Of a stretch of DNA of 64,000 bases, positions 33,487-42,387 are shown in pieces. The first letter of the stretch is position 1. Every line of letters starts with the position of its first letter. A program made the translations under genes and the position numbers. The notes below the pieces were generated by a model. The model searched no databases, was not told where the DNA came from, and saw only the letters and a list, made by a program, of their open reading frames with translations. This stretch comes from PALSA-600 sp037142875 (lineage in GTDB: Bacteria; Actinomycetota; Thermoleophilia; Gaiellales; Gaiellaceae): assembly GCA_037142875.1 (NCBI GenBank), contig JBAWZV010000005.1, forward strand, positions 1 to 64,000, given 5' to 3'.

Positions 33487-34818
33487 TTGCTGACACGCGA
33501 ACAGCTCGAGGCCGATGTCCAGGCCGGGACGATCGACACGGTCGTCTGCGCGTTCACCGACATGCAGGGGAGGCTCCTCGGCAAGCGCGAGGAGGCTCAC
33601 TACTTCGTCGAGGAGACCATCGGCCACGGGCTCGAGGGCTGCAACTACCTGCTGGCCTTCGACATGGAGATGGAGCCGCAGCCGGGCTACGCGATGGCGG
33701 GCTGGGATCGCGGCTACGGCGACTTTCACCTGAAGCCCGACCTGGCCACGCTGCGCAAGATCCCGTGGCTCGAGGGAACCGCGCTCGTCCTCTGCGATGT
33801 CGCGCTGACCGAGGGCGGGCCGGTCGTCGCGTCACCCCGGCAGGTGCTGGCCGCCCAGATTGCACGGGCACGGGCCGCGGGGTTCGAGCCGATGGTCGGC
33901 TCCGAGCTCGAGTTCTACTTGCTCAAGGAGTCCTACGCGGAGGCGCACGCGAAGCACTACCGCGACCTCACGCCGTCGGTCCCGTACACCCTCGACTACT
34001 CGATCCTCGCGACCACCTACGACGAGGGTCTGATCCGGCAGATCCGCAACGGCATGCAGGCCGCCGGGATCGCCGTTGAGAGCTCGAAGGGCGAGGCGTG
34101 GCCGGGACAGCAGGAGATCAACTTTCGCTACTCCGACGCGATGCGCATGGCCGACAACCACGTGATCTACAAGAACGGCGCGAAGGAGATCGCCCACCAG
34201 AACGGCTGCTCGATCACGTTCATGGCGAAGCCCGACCACAGCTGGATCGGCAGCTCCTGCCACGTCCACATGAGCCTGTGGCGCGACGGCGAGAACGCGT
34301 TTGCTGGCGGCGGTGAGATCTTCGACCACTTCCTCGCGGGCTGGATCGACGCGACGGCCGAGCTTGGCGTGTTTCTGGCGCCGACGATCAACTCGTACAA
34401 GCGCTACACCGCCGCGAGCTGGGCACCGACGACGCTCGCCTGGGGCAACGACAACCGCACGTGCGGCTTCCGGGTCGTCGGGCACGGGAACGGCCAGCGG
34501 ATCGAGACGCGGATCCCGGGCGGCGACGTCAACCCGTACCTCGCAATCGCCGCACTGATCGCCGCTGGCCTTCACGGGATCGAGAACCGCCTCGAGCTTC
34601 CGCCGCCGCTCGACGGGAACGCGTACGAGTCGGACGCGCCTCGCTTCCCGTCGACGCTCCGCGACGCAATCACCGCCCTCGAGAACGGGAAGATGGCACG
34701 TGGCGCGCTCGGGGACGACGTCGTCGACCACTACCTCAACTACGCCCGCACCGAGCAGCGGCTGTTCGACCAGGTGGTCACCTGTTACGAGCGCGAGAGG
34801 CTCTTCGAGCGTGGCTAG
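33487..34818 (+). CDS. Glutamine-synthetase-family gamma-glutamylpolyamine/amine synthetase
   Basis: The 443-residue protein has the glutamine synthetase catalytic fold: GSELEFYLL (about 138-146), the CHVHMSL ATP/metal segment (about 258-264), and the RIPGGDVNPYLAIAA region (about 341-355). Its N-terminus and context fit type III/PuuA-like enzymes that attach glutamate to putrescine or another amine. It starts at TTG 33487 with AAGGAGG 6-7 nt upstream. It overlaps the C26 hydrolase gene by 8 bp, which fits a gamma-glutamylated pathway. Confidence 0.86.
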   Translation: MLTREQLEADVQAGTIDTVVCAFTDMQGRLLGKREEAHYFVEETIGHGLEGCNYLLAFDMEMEPQPGYAMAGWDRGYGDFHLKPDLATLRKIPWLEGTALVLCDVALTEGGPVVASPRQVLAAQIARARAAGFEPMVGSELEFYLLKESYAEAHAKHYRDLTPSVPYTLDYSILATTYDEGLIRQIRNGMQAAGIAVESSKGEAWPGQQEINFRYSDAMRMADNHVIYKNGAKEIAHQNGCSITFMAKPDHSWIGSSCHVHMSLWRDGENAFAGGGEIFDHFLAGWIDATAELGVFLAPTINSYKRYTAASWAPTTLAWGNDNRTCGFRVVGHGNGQRIETRIPGGDVNPYLAIAALIAAGLHGIENRLELPPPLDGNAYESDAPRFPSTLRDAITALENGKMARGALGDDVVDHYLNYARTEQRLFDQVVTCYERERLFERG

Positions 34819-35527
34819 ACCGGTTGTCGGTATCACGACCTACGTCGTGCCGGCCCGCTTTGGCGTGTGGGACATCGAGTCGGCGCTCGTCCCGTACGAC
34901 TACGTGCGTGCCGTGGAGCAGGCCGGGGCGCGGGCGTTGCTCGTGCCGCCGTCGACCGACGGGATCGCCGAGGTGATCGACGCGGTCGACGGGCTGATCT
35001 TCTCCGGCGGCTCCGACCTCGACCCCGAGCTCTACGGCCAGGAGGCGCACCCCGAGACGACGGGCATCGTCGCCGGGCGTGACGCCGCCGAGGTCGCGCT
35101 GCTGCGGGCGGCGCTCGACCGCGACCTGCCGGTGCTCGCGATCTGCCGGGGCTCGCAGGTACTGAACGTGGCGCTCGGAGGCGATCTCGTGCAGCACGTG
35201 CCCGACGTGGTCGGGCACGACCGGCACAGGGAGACGGCGGGCGTCTTCGCCGACCACGACGTGGCCGTCGAGGCGGGGACGCGGCTTGCGTCGGTGATCG
35301 GCGATCGGATCCCGGTGAAGTCGCATCACCACCAGGGCTTCGGCCGGCTCGGCACCGGTCTGCGCGCTGCGGCGCGTGATGAGGACGGGCTCGTGGAGGC
35401 GCTCGAGGCTCCGTCCAGGCGGTTTACCGTCGGGGTCCTCTGGCATCCGGAGGCGGGCGAGGACGCTCGACTCTTCGAGGAGCTCGTCGCGCAGGCCGCC
35501 GCCTACCGCGAGGCACGAGCGAGGTAG
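34811..35527 (+). CDS. puuD: Gamma-glutamyl-GABA hydrolase-like (peptidase C26)
   Basis: The 238-residue class I glutamine-amidotransferase-fold protein has the nucleophile Cys in LAICRGSQVLNVALGG (about 111-126) and the catalytic His/Glu in LWHPE. This is the PuuD/peptidase C26 family, which cleaves gamma-glutamyl-4-aminobutyrate to glutamate and GABA. It begins at GTG 34811, overlapping the upstream gene by 8 bp. Together they give the two ends of the gamma-glutamylated putrescine route. Confidence 0.85.
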   Translation: MARPVVGITTYVVPARFGVWDIESALVPYDYVRAVEQAGARALLVPPSTDGIAEVIDAVDGLIFSGGSDLDPELYGQEAHPETTGIVAGRDAAEVALLRAALDRDLPVLAICRGSQVLNVALGGDLVQHVPDVVGHDRHRETAGVFADHDVAVEAGTRLASVIGDRIPVKSHHHQGFGRLGTGLRAAARDEDGLVEALEAPSRRFTVGVLWHPEAGEDARLFEELVAQAAAYREARAR

Positions 35528-35570
35528 AGATGCTGTCCCCGGCTCGCCGAATCGTGTTCAATCCGGTGCC

Positions 35571-36923
35571 GTGGCGCTGACCGTCCTCAACCCCGCGACC
35601 GAGCTACCGATCGCCGAGCTGGCGCAGGCCGGGCTCGAGGAGACCGATGCTGCGGTCGCACGGGCAACGGCCGCTTTTCCTGCCTGGAGCGGCGTCGCAC
35701 CAGACGACCGCGCCCGTCTCCTTCGTCGAGTCGCGACGCTCGTCGAGGAGCACGCCGAGGAGCTCGCCCAGATCGAGTCGCAGAACGTCGGCAAGCCGAT
35801 CTCGGGCGCCCGCGGCGAGGTCGGGATGGTCGCGCAGGTCTTCCACTACTACGCCGGTGCGGTCGACAAGCACTGCGGGGAGACGATCCCGGTCGCCGGC
35901 GGCATGGACGTCACGTTCCGGGACCCGCTCGGCGTTGTCGGGCTGATCGTCCCGTGGAACTTCCCGCTCAACATCGCCTCGTGGAAGCTCGGCCCGGCGC
36001 TTGCCTGCGGCAACACGGTGGTGCTCAAGCCGGCCGAGCTGACGCCGCTCTCGGCACTTCGACTCTCGGAGCTGATCCTCGATGCGGGCATCCCGGAGGG
36101 CGTCGTCAACGTCCTTGTCGGGCCGGGCCGTGTCGTCGGGAGCCGGCTCGTCGAGCATCCCGACGTCGCCAAGATCGGCTTCACCGGCTCAACCGAGGTC
36201 GGTCGTGGCGTCATGCAGGGTGCAGCCGCGACGATCAAGCGTGTCACGCTCGAGCTCGGCGGCAAATCAGCGAACGTGATCTTTGCCGACGCCGATCTCG
36301 AGCGCGCTGCGGCGTCGGCGCCGTACTCGGTGTTCGACAACGCCGGCCAGGACTGCTGCGCCCGCTCGCGGATCCTCGTGCAGCGCTCGGTCTATGACCG
36401 ATTCGTCTCGCTGCTCGTTGAGGCGACCCGCAACGTCAAGGTCGGTGACCCGCGCAACGACGCGACCGAGATGGGCCCGCTGATCTCGGCTGCGCATCGC
36501 GAGACGGTCGCCTCGTTCGTCGAGGGTGAGCCGCTCTTCCGCGGTGACATTCCGGACGGCCCCGGGTACTGGTACCCGTGCACGCTCATCGAGGCCGGTA
36601 ACGACGACCGGATCGCGCGTGAGGAGGTCTTCGGCCCGGTCGCCGTGGTGATCCCGTTCGATGACGAGGCCGACGCGATCAGGATCGCGAACGACACGCC
36701 GTACGGGCTCTCCGGCTCGATCTGGACCCGTGACAGTGCGCGCGCGATCCGGGTTGCGCGCGCACTCGAGACCGGGGTGCTCTCGGTCAACTCGAACAGC
36801 TCGGTGCGCGTCTCGACGCCGTTTGGTGGGTACAAGCAGTCTGGCTTTGGCCGTGAGCTCGGGATGCATGCGCTCTCGGCCTACTCGGAAGTGAAAAACG
36901 TGTTCTTCTCGACGGAGGGATGA
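35571..36923 (+). CDS. Aldehyde dehydrogenase (PuuC-like)
   Basis: The 450-residue ALDH has Asn in VPWNFPLNI, Glu in LELGGKSAN and the nucleophile Cys in NAGQDCCARS. In this operon it probably oxidises gamma-glutamyl-aminobutyraldehyde or a related aldehyde. I chose GTG 35571, where ALDH homology begins (LTVLNPATELPIAEL); this start makes it slightly shorter than the typical 470-490 residues. An upstream open frame overlaps the puuD gene out of register and is rejected. Confidence 0.87.
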   Translation: MALTVLNPATELPIAELAQAGLEETDAAVARATAAFPAWSGVAPDDRARLLRRVATLVEEHAEELAQIESQNVGKPISGARGEVGMVAQVFHYYAGAVDKHCGETIPVAGGMDVTFRDPLGVVGLIVPWNFPLNIASWKLGPALACGNTVVLKPAELTPLSALRLSELILDAGIPEGVVNVLVGPGRVVGSRLVEHPDVAKIGFTGSTEVGRGVMQGAAATIKRVTLELGGKSANVIFADADLERAAASAPYSVFDNAGQDCCARSRILVQRSVYDRFVSLLVEATRNVKVGDPRNDATEMGPLISAAHRETVASFVEGEPLFRGDIPDGPGYWYPCTLIEAGNDDRIAREEVFGPVAVVIPFDDEADAIRIANDTPYGLSGSIWTRDSARAIRVARALETGVLSVNSNSSVRVSTPFGGYKQSGFGRELGMHALSAYSEVKNVFFSTEG

Positions 36924-36926
36924 GTC

Positions 36927-37697
36927 ATGGGCCGCCTTGACAGCAAGGTTGTTGTGATCACCGGTGCGGGAGGCGGCATGGGCCGTGACGCCTCGATCCT
37001 GTTCACGCAGGAGGGCGCGAAGGTGTGCGCCGCCGACGTGAACCTGGCGGCGGCCGAGGAGACGGTCGCCCAGTGCGGCGGCGACGCGTTCGCGATTGCC
37101 GTCGACGTGTCGGACGAGACGCAGGTGGCCGGGATGATGGCTGCGACCGCGGAGCGCTTCGGCGGCATCGACGTCCTCTACAACAACGCCGGGATCTCGC
37201 CCGACGACGACGCCTCGATCCTGGACACCTCGGTCGAGGCCTGGGACCGCGTCCAGGCCGTGAACACCCGGGGCGTGTTCCTCTGCTGCAAGCACGGCAT
37301 CCCGTACCTCCAGCGTCGCGGCGGCGGGTCGGTGATCAACGTCGCATCGTTCGTGGCGATCCTCGGCGCTGCGACGTCGCAGATCTCCTACACCGCCTCC
37401 AAGGGCGCCGTGCTGTCGATGAGCCGCGAGCTCGCCGTGCAGTTCGCCCGGGAGGGGATCCGCGTGAACGCGCTCTGCCCCGGCCCGGTCGAGACGCCGC
37501 TCCTGCTCAACATCTTCGGCGACAACCCGGATGCCCTCGAACGGCGGCGCATCCACTGGCCAACCGGCCGCCTCGCGAAGCCGCGGGAGATCGTGAACGG
37601 CGCGCTGTTCCTCGCAAGCGATGAGTCGTCGTACGTGAACGGCTCGACGTTCCTCGTCGACGGCGGCCTCACCGCCGCGTACGTCACGCCGCTCTAG
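36927..37697 (+). CDS. Short-chain dehydrogenase/reductase, FabG-like
   Basis: The 256-residue SDR has TGAGGGMG (about 12-19), NNAGIS (about 86-91), active-site Ser in NVASF and the catalytic pair YTASKGA (about 153-159). GGAGGG lies just upstream of the ATG. It is the last gene of the polyamine-type operon and may act on an alcohol or keto intermediate; its substrate is unknown. Its TAG stop overlaps the convergent permease stop by two bases. Confidence 0.85.
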   Translation: MGRLDSKVVVITGAGGGMGRDASILFTQEGAKVCAADVNLAAAEETVAQCGGDAFAIAVDVSDETQVAGMMAATAERFGGIDVLYNNAGISPDDDASILDTSVEAWDRVQAVNTRGVFLCCKHGIPYLQRRGGGSVINVASFVAILGAATSQISYTASKGAVLSMSRELAVQFAREGIRVNALCPGPVETPLLLNIFGDNPDALERRRIHWPTGRLAKPREIVNGALFLASDESSYVNGSTFLVDGGLTAAYVTPL

Positions 37698-38536
37698 GCG
37701 GCCGACGGCGACGGAGCGAGCTTCGAGCCTGCCCCGAGCGCACTGGCGATCCGCGCGACGACGTACAGCCCCACGAGGACGCCCGCAACGGACGCCCCGG
37801 CGGCGGTGTCGGCGTAGTACGAGAGGTAGAGGCCGCCGGCTCCTGCAGCGACGGCGAGGGTGGCGGCGAGCGTCATCATCGGCGCGAGCCGGCGGGTGAG
37901 AAGCCGTGCGGTTGCCGCGGGGGCGACGAGGATTGCGACGACGAGAAGGTTGCCGAGCCCCTGGACGGCGATCAGCGTTGCGGCAGCGATGAGTCCGAGC
38001 AGGGCGACGTCGGCGAGCAGCGGGCGGCCGCCGAGTGCGCGGGCGGTCGACCGGTCGAAGCCGACGACGAGGAGCTGACGGTGCAGAAGGCGAAGCGCGC
38101 CGAGCACGAAGGCGGCGAGCGCCGCGCCCGTCCACACGTCAGCGGCGGAGGCGCCGAGCAGGTTGCCAAACAGCAGATCGCCGATGCCGGGGGGCGAGGC
38201 CGGTGAGAGCGCCAGCATCACGCCGAGTCCGAACAGCGTCGTGATGACGATCGCGACCGAGGTGTCGCGGTCGATCCCCGGAACCCGCGCAGCGACGCCG
38301 ACGGCGACCGCCGCAACGATGAGACCCGCAGCACCCCCGAGGACGAGCGGAAACCCGAGGAGCGCAGCGACGACGAGGCCCGGCAGCATCGAGTGCGCGA
38401 GCGACTCGGCGCTGTAGGAGAGCTCGTAGAAGACGATCCAGCAGCCGAGCACCCCGCCGGTGACGCCCACGAGGACAAGCTCGAGGAGCGCACGCTGCAT
38501 GAACCCGAGCGACCACGGGTCGAGGAGCACGTGCAT
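37694..38536 (-). CDS. znuB: ZnuB-type ABC permease (zinc/manganese)
   Basis: The 280-residue protein has about eight hydrophobic helices and ABC-3 family motifs (ELSYSAESLAHSMLPGLV, about 38-55; VGFDRSTARALG, about 163-174). ABC-3 permeases import Zn2+ or Mn2+. It overlaps the ATPase stop by one base (TGATG). A second permease domain of the same family is fused to the binding protein at the head of the operon, so the importer probably has a permease heterodimer. Confidence 0.88.
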   Translation of the reverse strand: MHVLLDPWSLGFMQRALLELVLVGVTGGVLGCWIVFYELSYSAESLAHSMLPGLVVAALLGFPLVLGGAAGLIVAAVAVGVAARVPGIDRDTSVAIVITTLFGLGVMLALSPASPPGIGDLLFGNLLGASAADVWTGAALAAFVLGALRLLHRQLLVVGFDRSTARALGGRPLLADVALLGLIAAATLIAVQGLGNLLVVAILVAPAATARLLTRRLAPMMTLAATLAVAAGAGGLYLSYYADTAAGASVAGVLVGLYVVARIASALGAGSKLAPSPSAA

Positions 38537-39300
38537 CAGTGGCCCTCGCCGTCGTGATGGTGGTGGTGTGCCGGGAGGATCCCAACGCCTCCGCCGTCGC
38601 CGGGAAGCGTCACGATCGAGCCACCGTAGATCTCCTCGAGCACGGCCCGGGTGAGCGTCTCGGCCGGGGTCCCGAAGGCAACCTGGCGGCCGTTGACGCA
38701 GAGCACCTTGTCCCAGCCGAGCGTCTGGTCGAGGTCGTGCGTGGCGATCAGGATGCCGCGGCCCTCCGCCGCGAGGTCGCGCAGGAGCGCCTCGAGCAGC
38801 TCGGCGCTTGGCTGATCGACACCGGTGAACGGCTCGTCGAGGAGCAGCACCTGGGCGTCCTGAACGAGCGCCCTGGCTACGAGCACGCGCTGGCGCTGAC
38901 CGCCGGAGAGCTCCCCGAAGGTCGCCTCGGTGTGCGCGGCCAGGCCGACCCGTCCGAGCGCCTCGAGTGCGAACCGCCGCTCGGACTTGCCAACGCGGCG
39001 CCACCACGGAACGCGCGAGAGCGTCCCCATCAGCGCAACGTCGAGCGCGCTCACGGGATAGTCGAGCCGCGAGCGCTCAGTCTGCGGCACAAGGCCGTAG
39101 TCGTGTGGGCCCGTGACTGTCCCGCTACTCGGTGCGATCTCACCGAGCAGCACGCGGAAGAGCGTCGACTTGCCGCCGCCGTTTGGGCCGAGCACGCCGA
39201 TCCGCTCGCCCGCGTGCAGCTCGAAGTCGAGTCCCTCGATGGCAGGCGGCCCGCCGTAGCCCGCGGAGAGACCCGAGACCGAGAGACGCACGCCGGCCAT
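38536..39300 (-). CDS. znuC: ZnuC-type ABC ATPase (zinc/manganese)
   Basis: The 254-residue ATPase has Walker A GPNGGGKST (about 39-47), signature LSGGQRQR, Walker B VLLLDEPFTGVD and switch H in ATHDLD. The C-terminus ends in a His-rich stretch (PAHHHHHDGEGH) that may bind zinc. It lies between the fused permease-lipoprotein gene and the second permease, overlapping each by one base. Confidence 0.9.
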   Translation of the reverse strand: MAGVRLSVSGLSAGYGGPPAIEGLDFELHAGERIGVLGPNGGGKSTLFRVLLGEIAPSSGTVTGPHDYGLVPQTERSRLDYPVSALDVALMGTLSRVPWWRRVGKSERRFALEALGRVGLAAHTEATFGELSGGQRQRVLVARALVQDAQVLLLDEPFTGVDQPSAELLEALLRDLAAEGRGILIATHDLDQTLGWDKVLCVNGRQVAFGTPAETLTRAVLEEIYGGSIVTLPGDGGGVGILPAHHHHHDGEGH

Positions 39301-41027
39301 CAGCTCGCCGCCTCGCAGCTCGCCGGGTGGCCTGTGAACCCCTCGACCATCGCCGTCGCGTTCGCCTGCTGCATCGACAGGTACGTCGCGCCCGTGCTCC
39401 CGGAGGGCCCGAGGGTGTCTCCGTAGAGGGTGTGCGTCGCGTCGGCGCCGGTCTGCGCGGCGATCGTCTGCGCGAGCCGCTGGTTGAGCGAGCTCTCGGG
39501 GAAGATCGCCCGGACGTGCTCGCGCTCGATCAACGCGATGAGCCGCGCCGTCTCACCCGCCGAGGGCTCCGCCTGCTTCGTCTGCGACGGGATCACCGCG
39601 CCGACGACCTGGATCCCGTAGCGGCGGGCGAAGTAGCCGAACGCATCGTGGTCGGTGACAAGACGGCGCTCCCCCGCCGGCACCGCGCCCAGGCACGTAG
39701 CGACCGCGTGGTCGAGCTGCGACAGGGACGCGAGGTACGCAGCGGCGTTGTCGCGATACGCGCCGGCGTGAGCCGGGTCGGCTGCGACGAAGACGTCCCG
39801 GATCACGCGGACAGCCGCGGCGGCGTTTGCCGGGTCGAGCCACCAGTGGGGATCGACGGCCCCGTCGGGTCCCGTGAGCGTTACCGGCGCATATGACCCG
39901 AGGTCGACGATCGTCGGCGATCCGCCCGCGTCGGCGGTGACCGTTCCCATCCAGCTGTCGAGGCCGTCGCCGCTTTCGAGCACCACTGCCGCGCGAGCGG
40001 TCGCGATCACGTCGTCTGGTCGCGGCTCGTACTCATGCGGGTCGGTGTTTGGCTGAAGGATCTGATGAACCGCGACGTGGGTACCGCCGACCTCGCGCGC
40101 CCAGTCGGCGATCTGAGTGGTCGTCGCCACGACGTCGAAGCCGGCGCTGCTCCTGGCCCCACCACAGCCGCTCAGGAGCACCGCTCCGGCGACAGCCGCG
40201 GCAACGAGCGCCGGGCGTCTGATGCCGACAGTCCGAACGAGCGCCGCCAGCGCGAAGGTCGTGCCGGCGAGGACGGCGATGCCGGCGCCGGGCGGAACGT
40301 TCGTCTCGACCGAGAGCCACAACCCTCCGACACCCTCCGCGGCGGCAAGCACGATCGTCGCCGCCTGCCAGTGCCGAAGCCGGGTCGTCCAGAGCCGCGT
40401 CGTTGCGGCGGGGACGACGTAGAGCGCGGTCGCCAGGAGCGCGCCCGACGTCGCAAGCGCCGAGGTGACGGCGACGGCGACGAGACCGAGCAGGATCGCG
40501 TCGGGGAGCGGCGATCGGACGCCGAGCGACCGCGCCGAGCCGGCGTCGAAGCCGACTGCGAGCCAGCGGCGCCCGAGCACCACGGCGGCGACGACCACGA
40601 CCGAGCTTCCGACACCGGCGAGCACGACGTCCTGCGTGCTCACCGTGAGCAGGCTGCCGAACAGGAGCGATTCGATCTGGGAGCCGGAGTGAAAGACGTC
40701 GCTTGCGAGGATCACGCCGAGCGCGAGGGCGCCGACGAGCACGAGGGCCGTGAAGCTGTCGTGGCCTCCGCGCCCACGGCGAGCCCGAGCGAGCCGCTCG
40801 ATCCCGACGGCGAAGACGAGAGCGGCTCCGAGCGCCCCAAGCGGAGCCGAGAAGCCGACCCCGGCCGCAAGAACGAGGCCGGGGAAGGTCGCGGTCGCGA
40901 CGGCGTGTGCGTAGAACGCGAGCCCGCGCAGGACGATCCACGTTCCGAGCAGGCCGGCGCCCACGGCGAGGAGGAGCACCTCGATGGCGCCGCGCTGGAC
41001 GAACGGATAGTGGAAGACCTCGAACAC
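39300..41027 (-). CDS. Fused ABC-3 permease and ZnuA-like binding lipoprotein
   Basis: The 575-residue protein joins two components. Residues 1-268 are a ZnuB-like permease of about eight helices. A further hydrophobic segment ends in the lipobox-like LLSGCGG (Cys 288), followed by a ZnuA-like binding domain (about 296-575). Metal ligands are suggested by DPHEYEP (His 331) and DPHWWLDP. In a fusion the Cys cannot be a lipoprotein N-terminus unless the chain is cut, so the segment may act as a last helix. The start is GTG 41027, divergent from the Fur-family regulator. Confidence 0.85.
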   Translation of the reverse strand: MFEVFHYPFVQRGAIEVLLLAVGAGLLGTWIVLRGLAFYAHAVATATFPGLVLAAGVGFSAPLGALGAALVFAVGIERLARARRGRGGHDSFTALVLVGALALGVILASDVFHSGSQIESLLFGSLLTVSTQDVVLAGVGSSVVVVAAVVLGRRWLAVGFDAGSARSLGVRSPLPDAILLGLVAVAVTSALATSGALLATALYVVPAATTRLWTTRLRHWQAATIVLAAAEGVGGLWLSVETNVPPGAGIAVLAGTTFALAALVRTVGIRRPALVAAAVAGAVLLSGCGGARSSAGFDVVATTTQIADWAREVGGTHVAVHQILQPNTDPHEYEPRPDDVIATARAAVVLESGDGLDSWMGTVTADAGGSPTIVDLGSYAPVTLTGPDGAVDPHWWLDPANAAAAVRVIRDVFVAADPAHAGAYRDNAAAYLASLSQLDHAVATCLGAVPAGERRLVTDHDAFGYFARRYGIQVVGAVIPSQTKQAEPSAGETARLIALIEREHVRAIFPESSLNQRLAQTIAAQTGADATHTLYGDTLGPSGSTGATYLSMQQANATAMVEGFTGHPASCEAAS

Positions 41028-41044
41028 GAGTGCGTAAAGCTAAC

Positions 41045-41087
41045 GATACCCATTCCTAGTATCACCCACCGATGAGAGCGGGTATCA
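41045..41087. promoter_or_regulatory. Candidate Zur/Fur operator between znu and fur genes
   Basis: GATAC (41045-41049) and GTATC (41059-41063) form an inverted repeat with 9 bp between. GTATCA recurs at 41059 and 41082, a 23-bp direct repeat. The sites lie 18-60 bp from both divergent starts and overlap the regulator's own -10, fitting autoregulation plus control of the importer. Confidence 0.4.
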
Positions 41088-41088
41088 T
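41083..41088 (+). promoter_or_regulatory. Leaderless -10 element for the Fur-family gene
   Basis: TATCAT is followed by 7 nt and then the GTG at 41096. It supports this start over the in-frame ATG at 41072, which would lie upstream of the promoter. Confidence 0.5.
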
Positions 41089-41095
41089 CTGCCCC

Positions 41096-41533
41096 GTGAA
41101 CACGGTCTGGACCGAGCAGACGCTCGCAGCGATCGAGAGCGGAGGCCACCGCCGCGGAGGTGCACGGCGCGCCGTCGTCGAGCTGCTCGGACGCCAGGAC
41201 TGCTGTGTGAGCGCTCAGGAGATCTTCGACACGCTCCGCGCCGAGGGTCGACGTGTCGGTATCGCGAGCGTCTACCGCGTCCTCGACACACTCGGCGAGA
41301 AGGGCCTCGTGCAGCGCATCGACATCGGTGCCGGGACCGCCCGCTACGAGCCCGTCCTCCCGGGAGGCGACCACCACCATCACCTCGTCTGCGACGCCTG
41401 CGGCAAGGTCGAGGCGTTCGCCGACCCCGAGCTGGAGGCCGCCATCCACCGGGTCGAGGGACGCACGGGCTACAGCGTCGCCGCCCACGACGTCGTGCTC
41501 CGCGGCGCCTGCCGCGACTGCATCCGGCAGTGA
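41096..41533 (+). CDS. zur: Fur-family metalloregulator, probably Zur
   Basis: The 145-residue protein has a winged-helix N-terminus (about 15-80), the metal-site segment HHHHLVCDACGKVE (about 93-106) and the second Cys pair CRDC near the end. Two CxxC pairs form the structural zinc site of the Fur family. Its position opposite a ZnuABC-type importer favours Zur, but Fur or Mur cannot be excluded. The GTG at 41096 is chosen from the leaderless promoter. It overlaps the DUF952 gene by 4 bp. Confidence 0.87.
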   Translation: MNTVWTEQTLAAIESGGHRRGGARRAVVELLGRQDCCVSAQEIFDTLRAEGRRVGIASVYRVLDTLGEKGLVQRIDIGAGTARYEPVLPGGDHHHHLVCDACGKVEAFADPELEAAIHRVEGRTGYSVAAHDVVLRGACRDCIRQ

Positions 41534-41883
41534 GCGACCTGATCGTGCACCTGGCGCGCCGCACCGACTGGGCCGAGGCACAGCAGACGGGCTCCTACGC
41601 CCCGCCGGGCCTTGCAGTCGAGGGGTTCATCCACCTCTCCCGCCCAAACCAGGTCGAGCGGCCCGCGAACGAGTTCTTTGCCAATGAGCCCGACCTGATC
41701 CTCCTGTGGGTCGCCCCGTCACGTCTCGAAGCCGACCTTCGCTACGACCCCGTCGAGCCCGACGGCGAGGAGTTTCCTCATCTCTACGGCACGCTCAACG
41801 TCTCTGCCGTCGTCGCCACCCAGCCCCTCGCACCGTGGCCGCCGGGCGGCTTCCGGCTGCCAGGCCGCCCTCCGATCGTGTAG
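41530..41883 (+). CDS. DUF952 domain protein
   Basis: The 117-residue protein matches the DUF952 pattern: an N-terminal TDWAEAQQTGSYAP and GFIHLSRPNQV (about 36-46), then LRYDPVEPDGEEFPHLYG. The fold resembles a small ADP-ribosyltransferase-like or glutathione-related barrel, but no activity is established for this group. It overlaps the metalloregulator in GTGA and is probably co-transcribed with it. Confidence 0.82.
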   Translation: MSDLIVHLARRTDWAEAQQTGSYAPPGLAVEGFIHLSRPNQVERPANEFFANEPDLILLWVAPSRLEADLRYDPVEPDGEEFPHLYGTLNVSAVVATQPLAPWPPGGFRLPGRPPIV

Positions 41884-41892
41884 ACAGCAGCG

Positions 41893-42387
41893 ATGGGCGC
41901 GATCGACGATCTCCTTGCGAACAATGCGGCCTTCGCCGCCCGCGGCGACCGAGTGCATCTGGACATCCGCCCGGCGCTGCGCCTCGCAATCGTCACCTGT
42001 ATGGACTCGCGGCTCGATGTCTTCGCCGCCCTCGGCCTCGCCGACGGCCAGGCGCACATCCTCCGAAACGCGGGCGGGGTGATCACCGACGACGTGATCA
42101 GGTCGCTTGCGCTCTCGCAGCGTCGCCTCGGCACCGAGGAGGTCGCCCTGATCCACCACACCGACTGCGGGCTCGAGCTGATCACCGATGACGGCTTCCG
42201 CGCGGAGCTCCAGCAGGCCACCGGGATGGCGCCATCGTTCGCCATCGAGTCCTTCACCGACGTCCAGAACGACGTCCGCCAGTCGATCGCGCGTGTGCGC
42301 CACTCACCCTTCCTGCCGCATCGCGACCGGGTGCGTGGCTTCGTCTACGACGTCGATACCGGAGCGCTCCGCGAAGTTGATCCCTAG
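41893..42387 (+). CDS. Beta-class carbonic anhydrase
   Basis: The 164-residue protein has both zinc-ligand motifs of beta-carbonic anhydrases: CMDSRLD (about 37-43) and HHTDCGLE (about 89-96), plus GGVITDDVIRSLALSQ between them. It interconverts CO2 and bicarbonate and is a cytoplasmic dimer or tetramer in relatives. Zinc dependence fits its place beside the zinc uptake locus. Its start lies 10 bp after DUF952. Confidence 0.92.
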   Translation: MGAIDDLLANNAAFAARGDRVHLDIRPALRLAIVTCMDSRLDVFAALGLADGQAHILRNAGGVITDDVIRSLALSQRRLGTEEVALIHHTDCGLELITDDGFRAELQQATGMAPSFAIESFTDVQNDVRQSIARVRHSPFLPHRDRVRGFVYDVDTGALREVDP

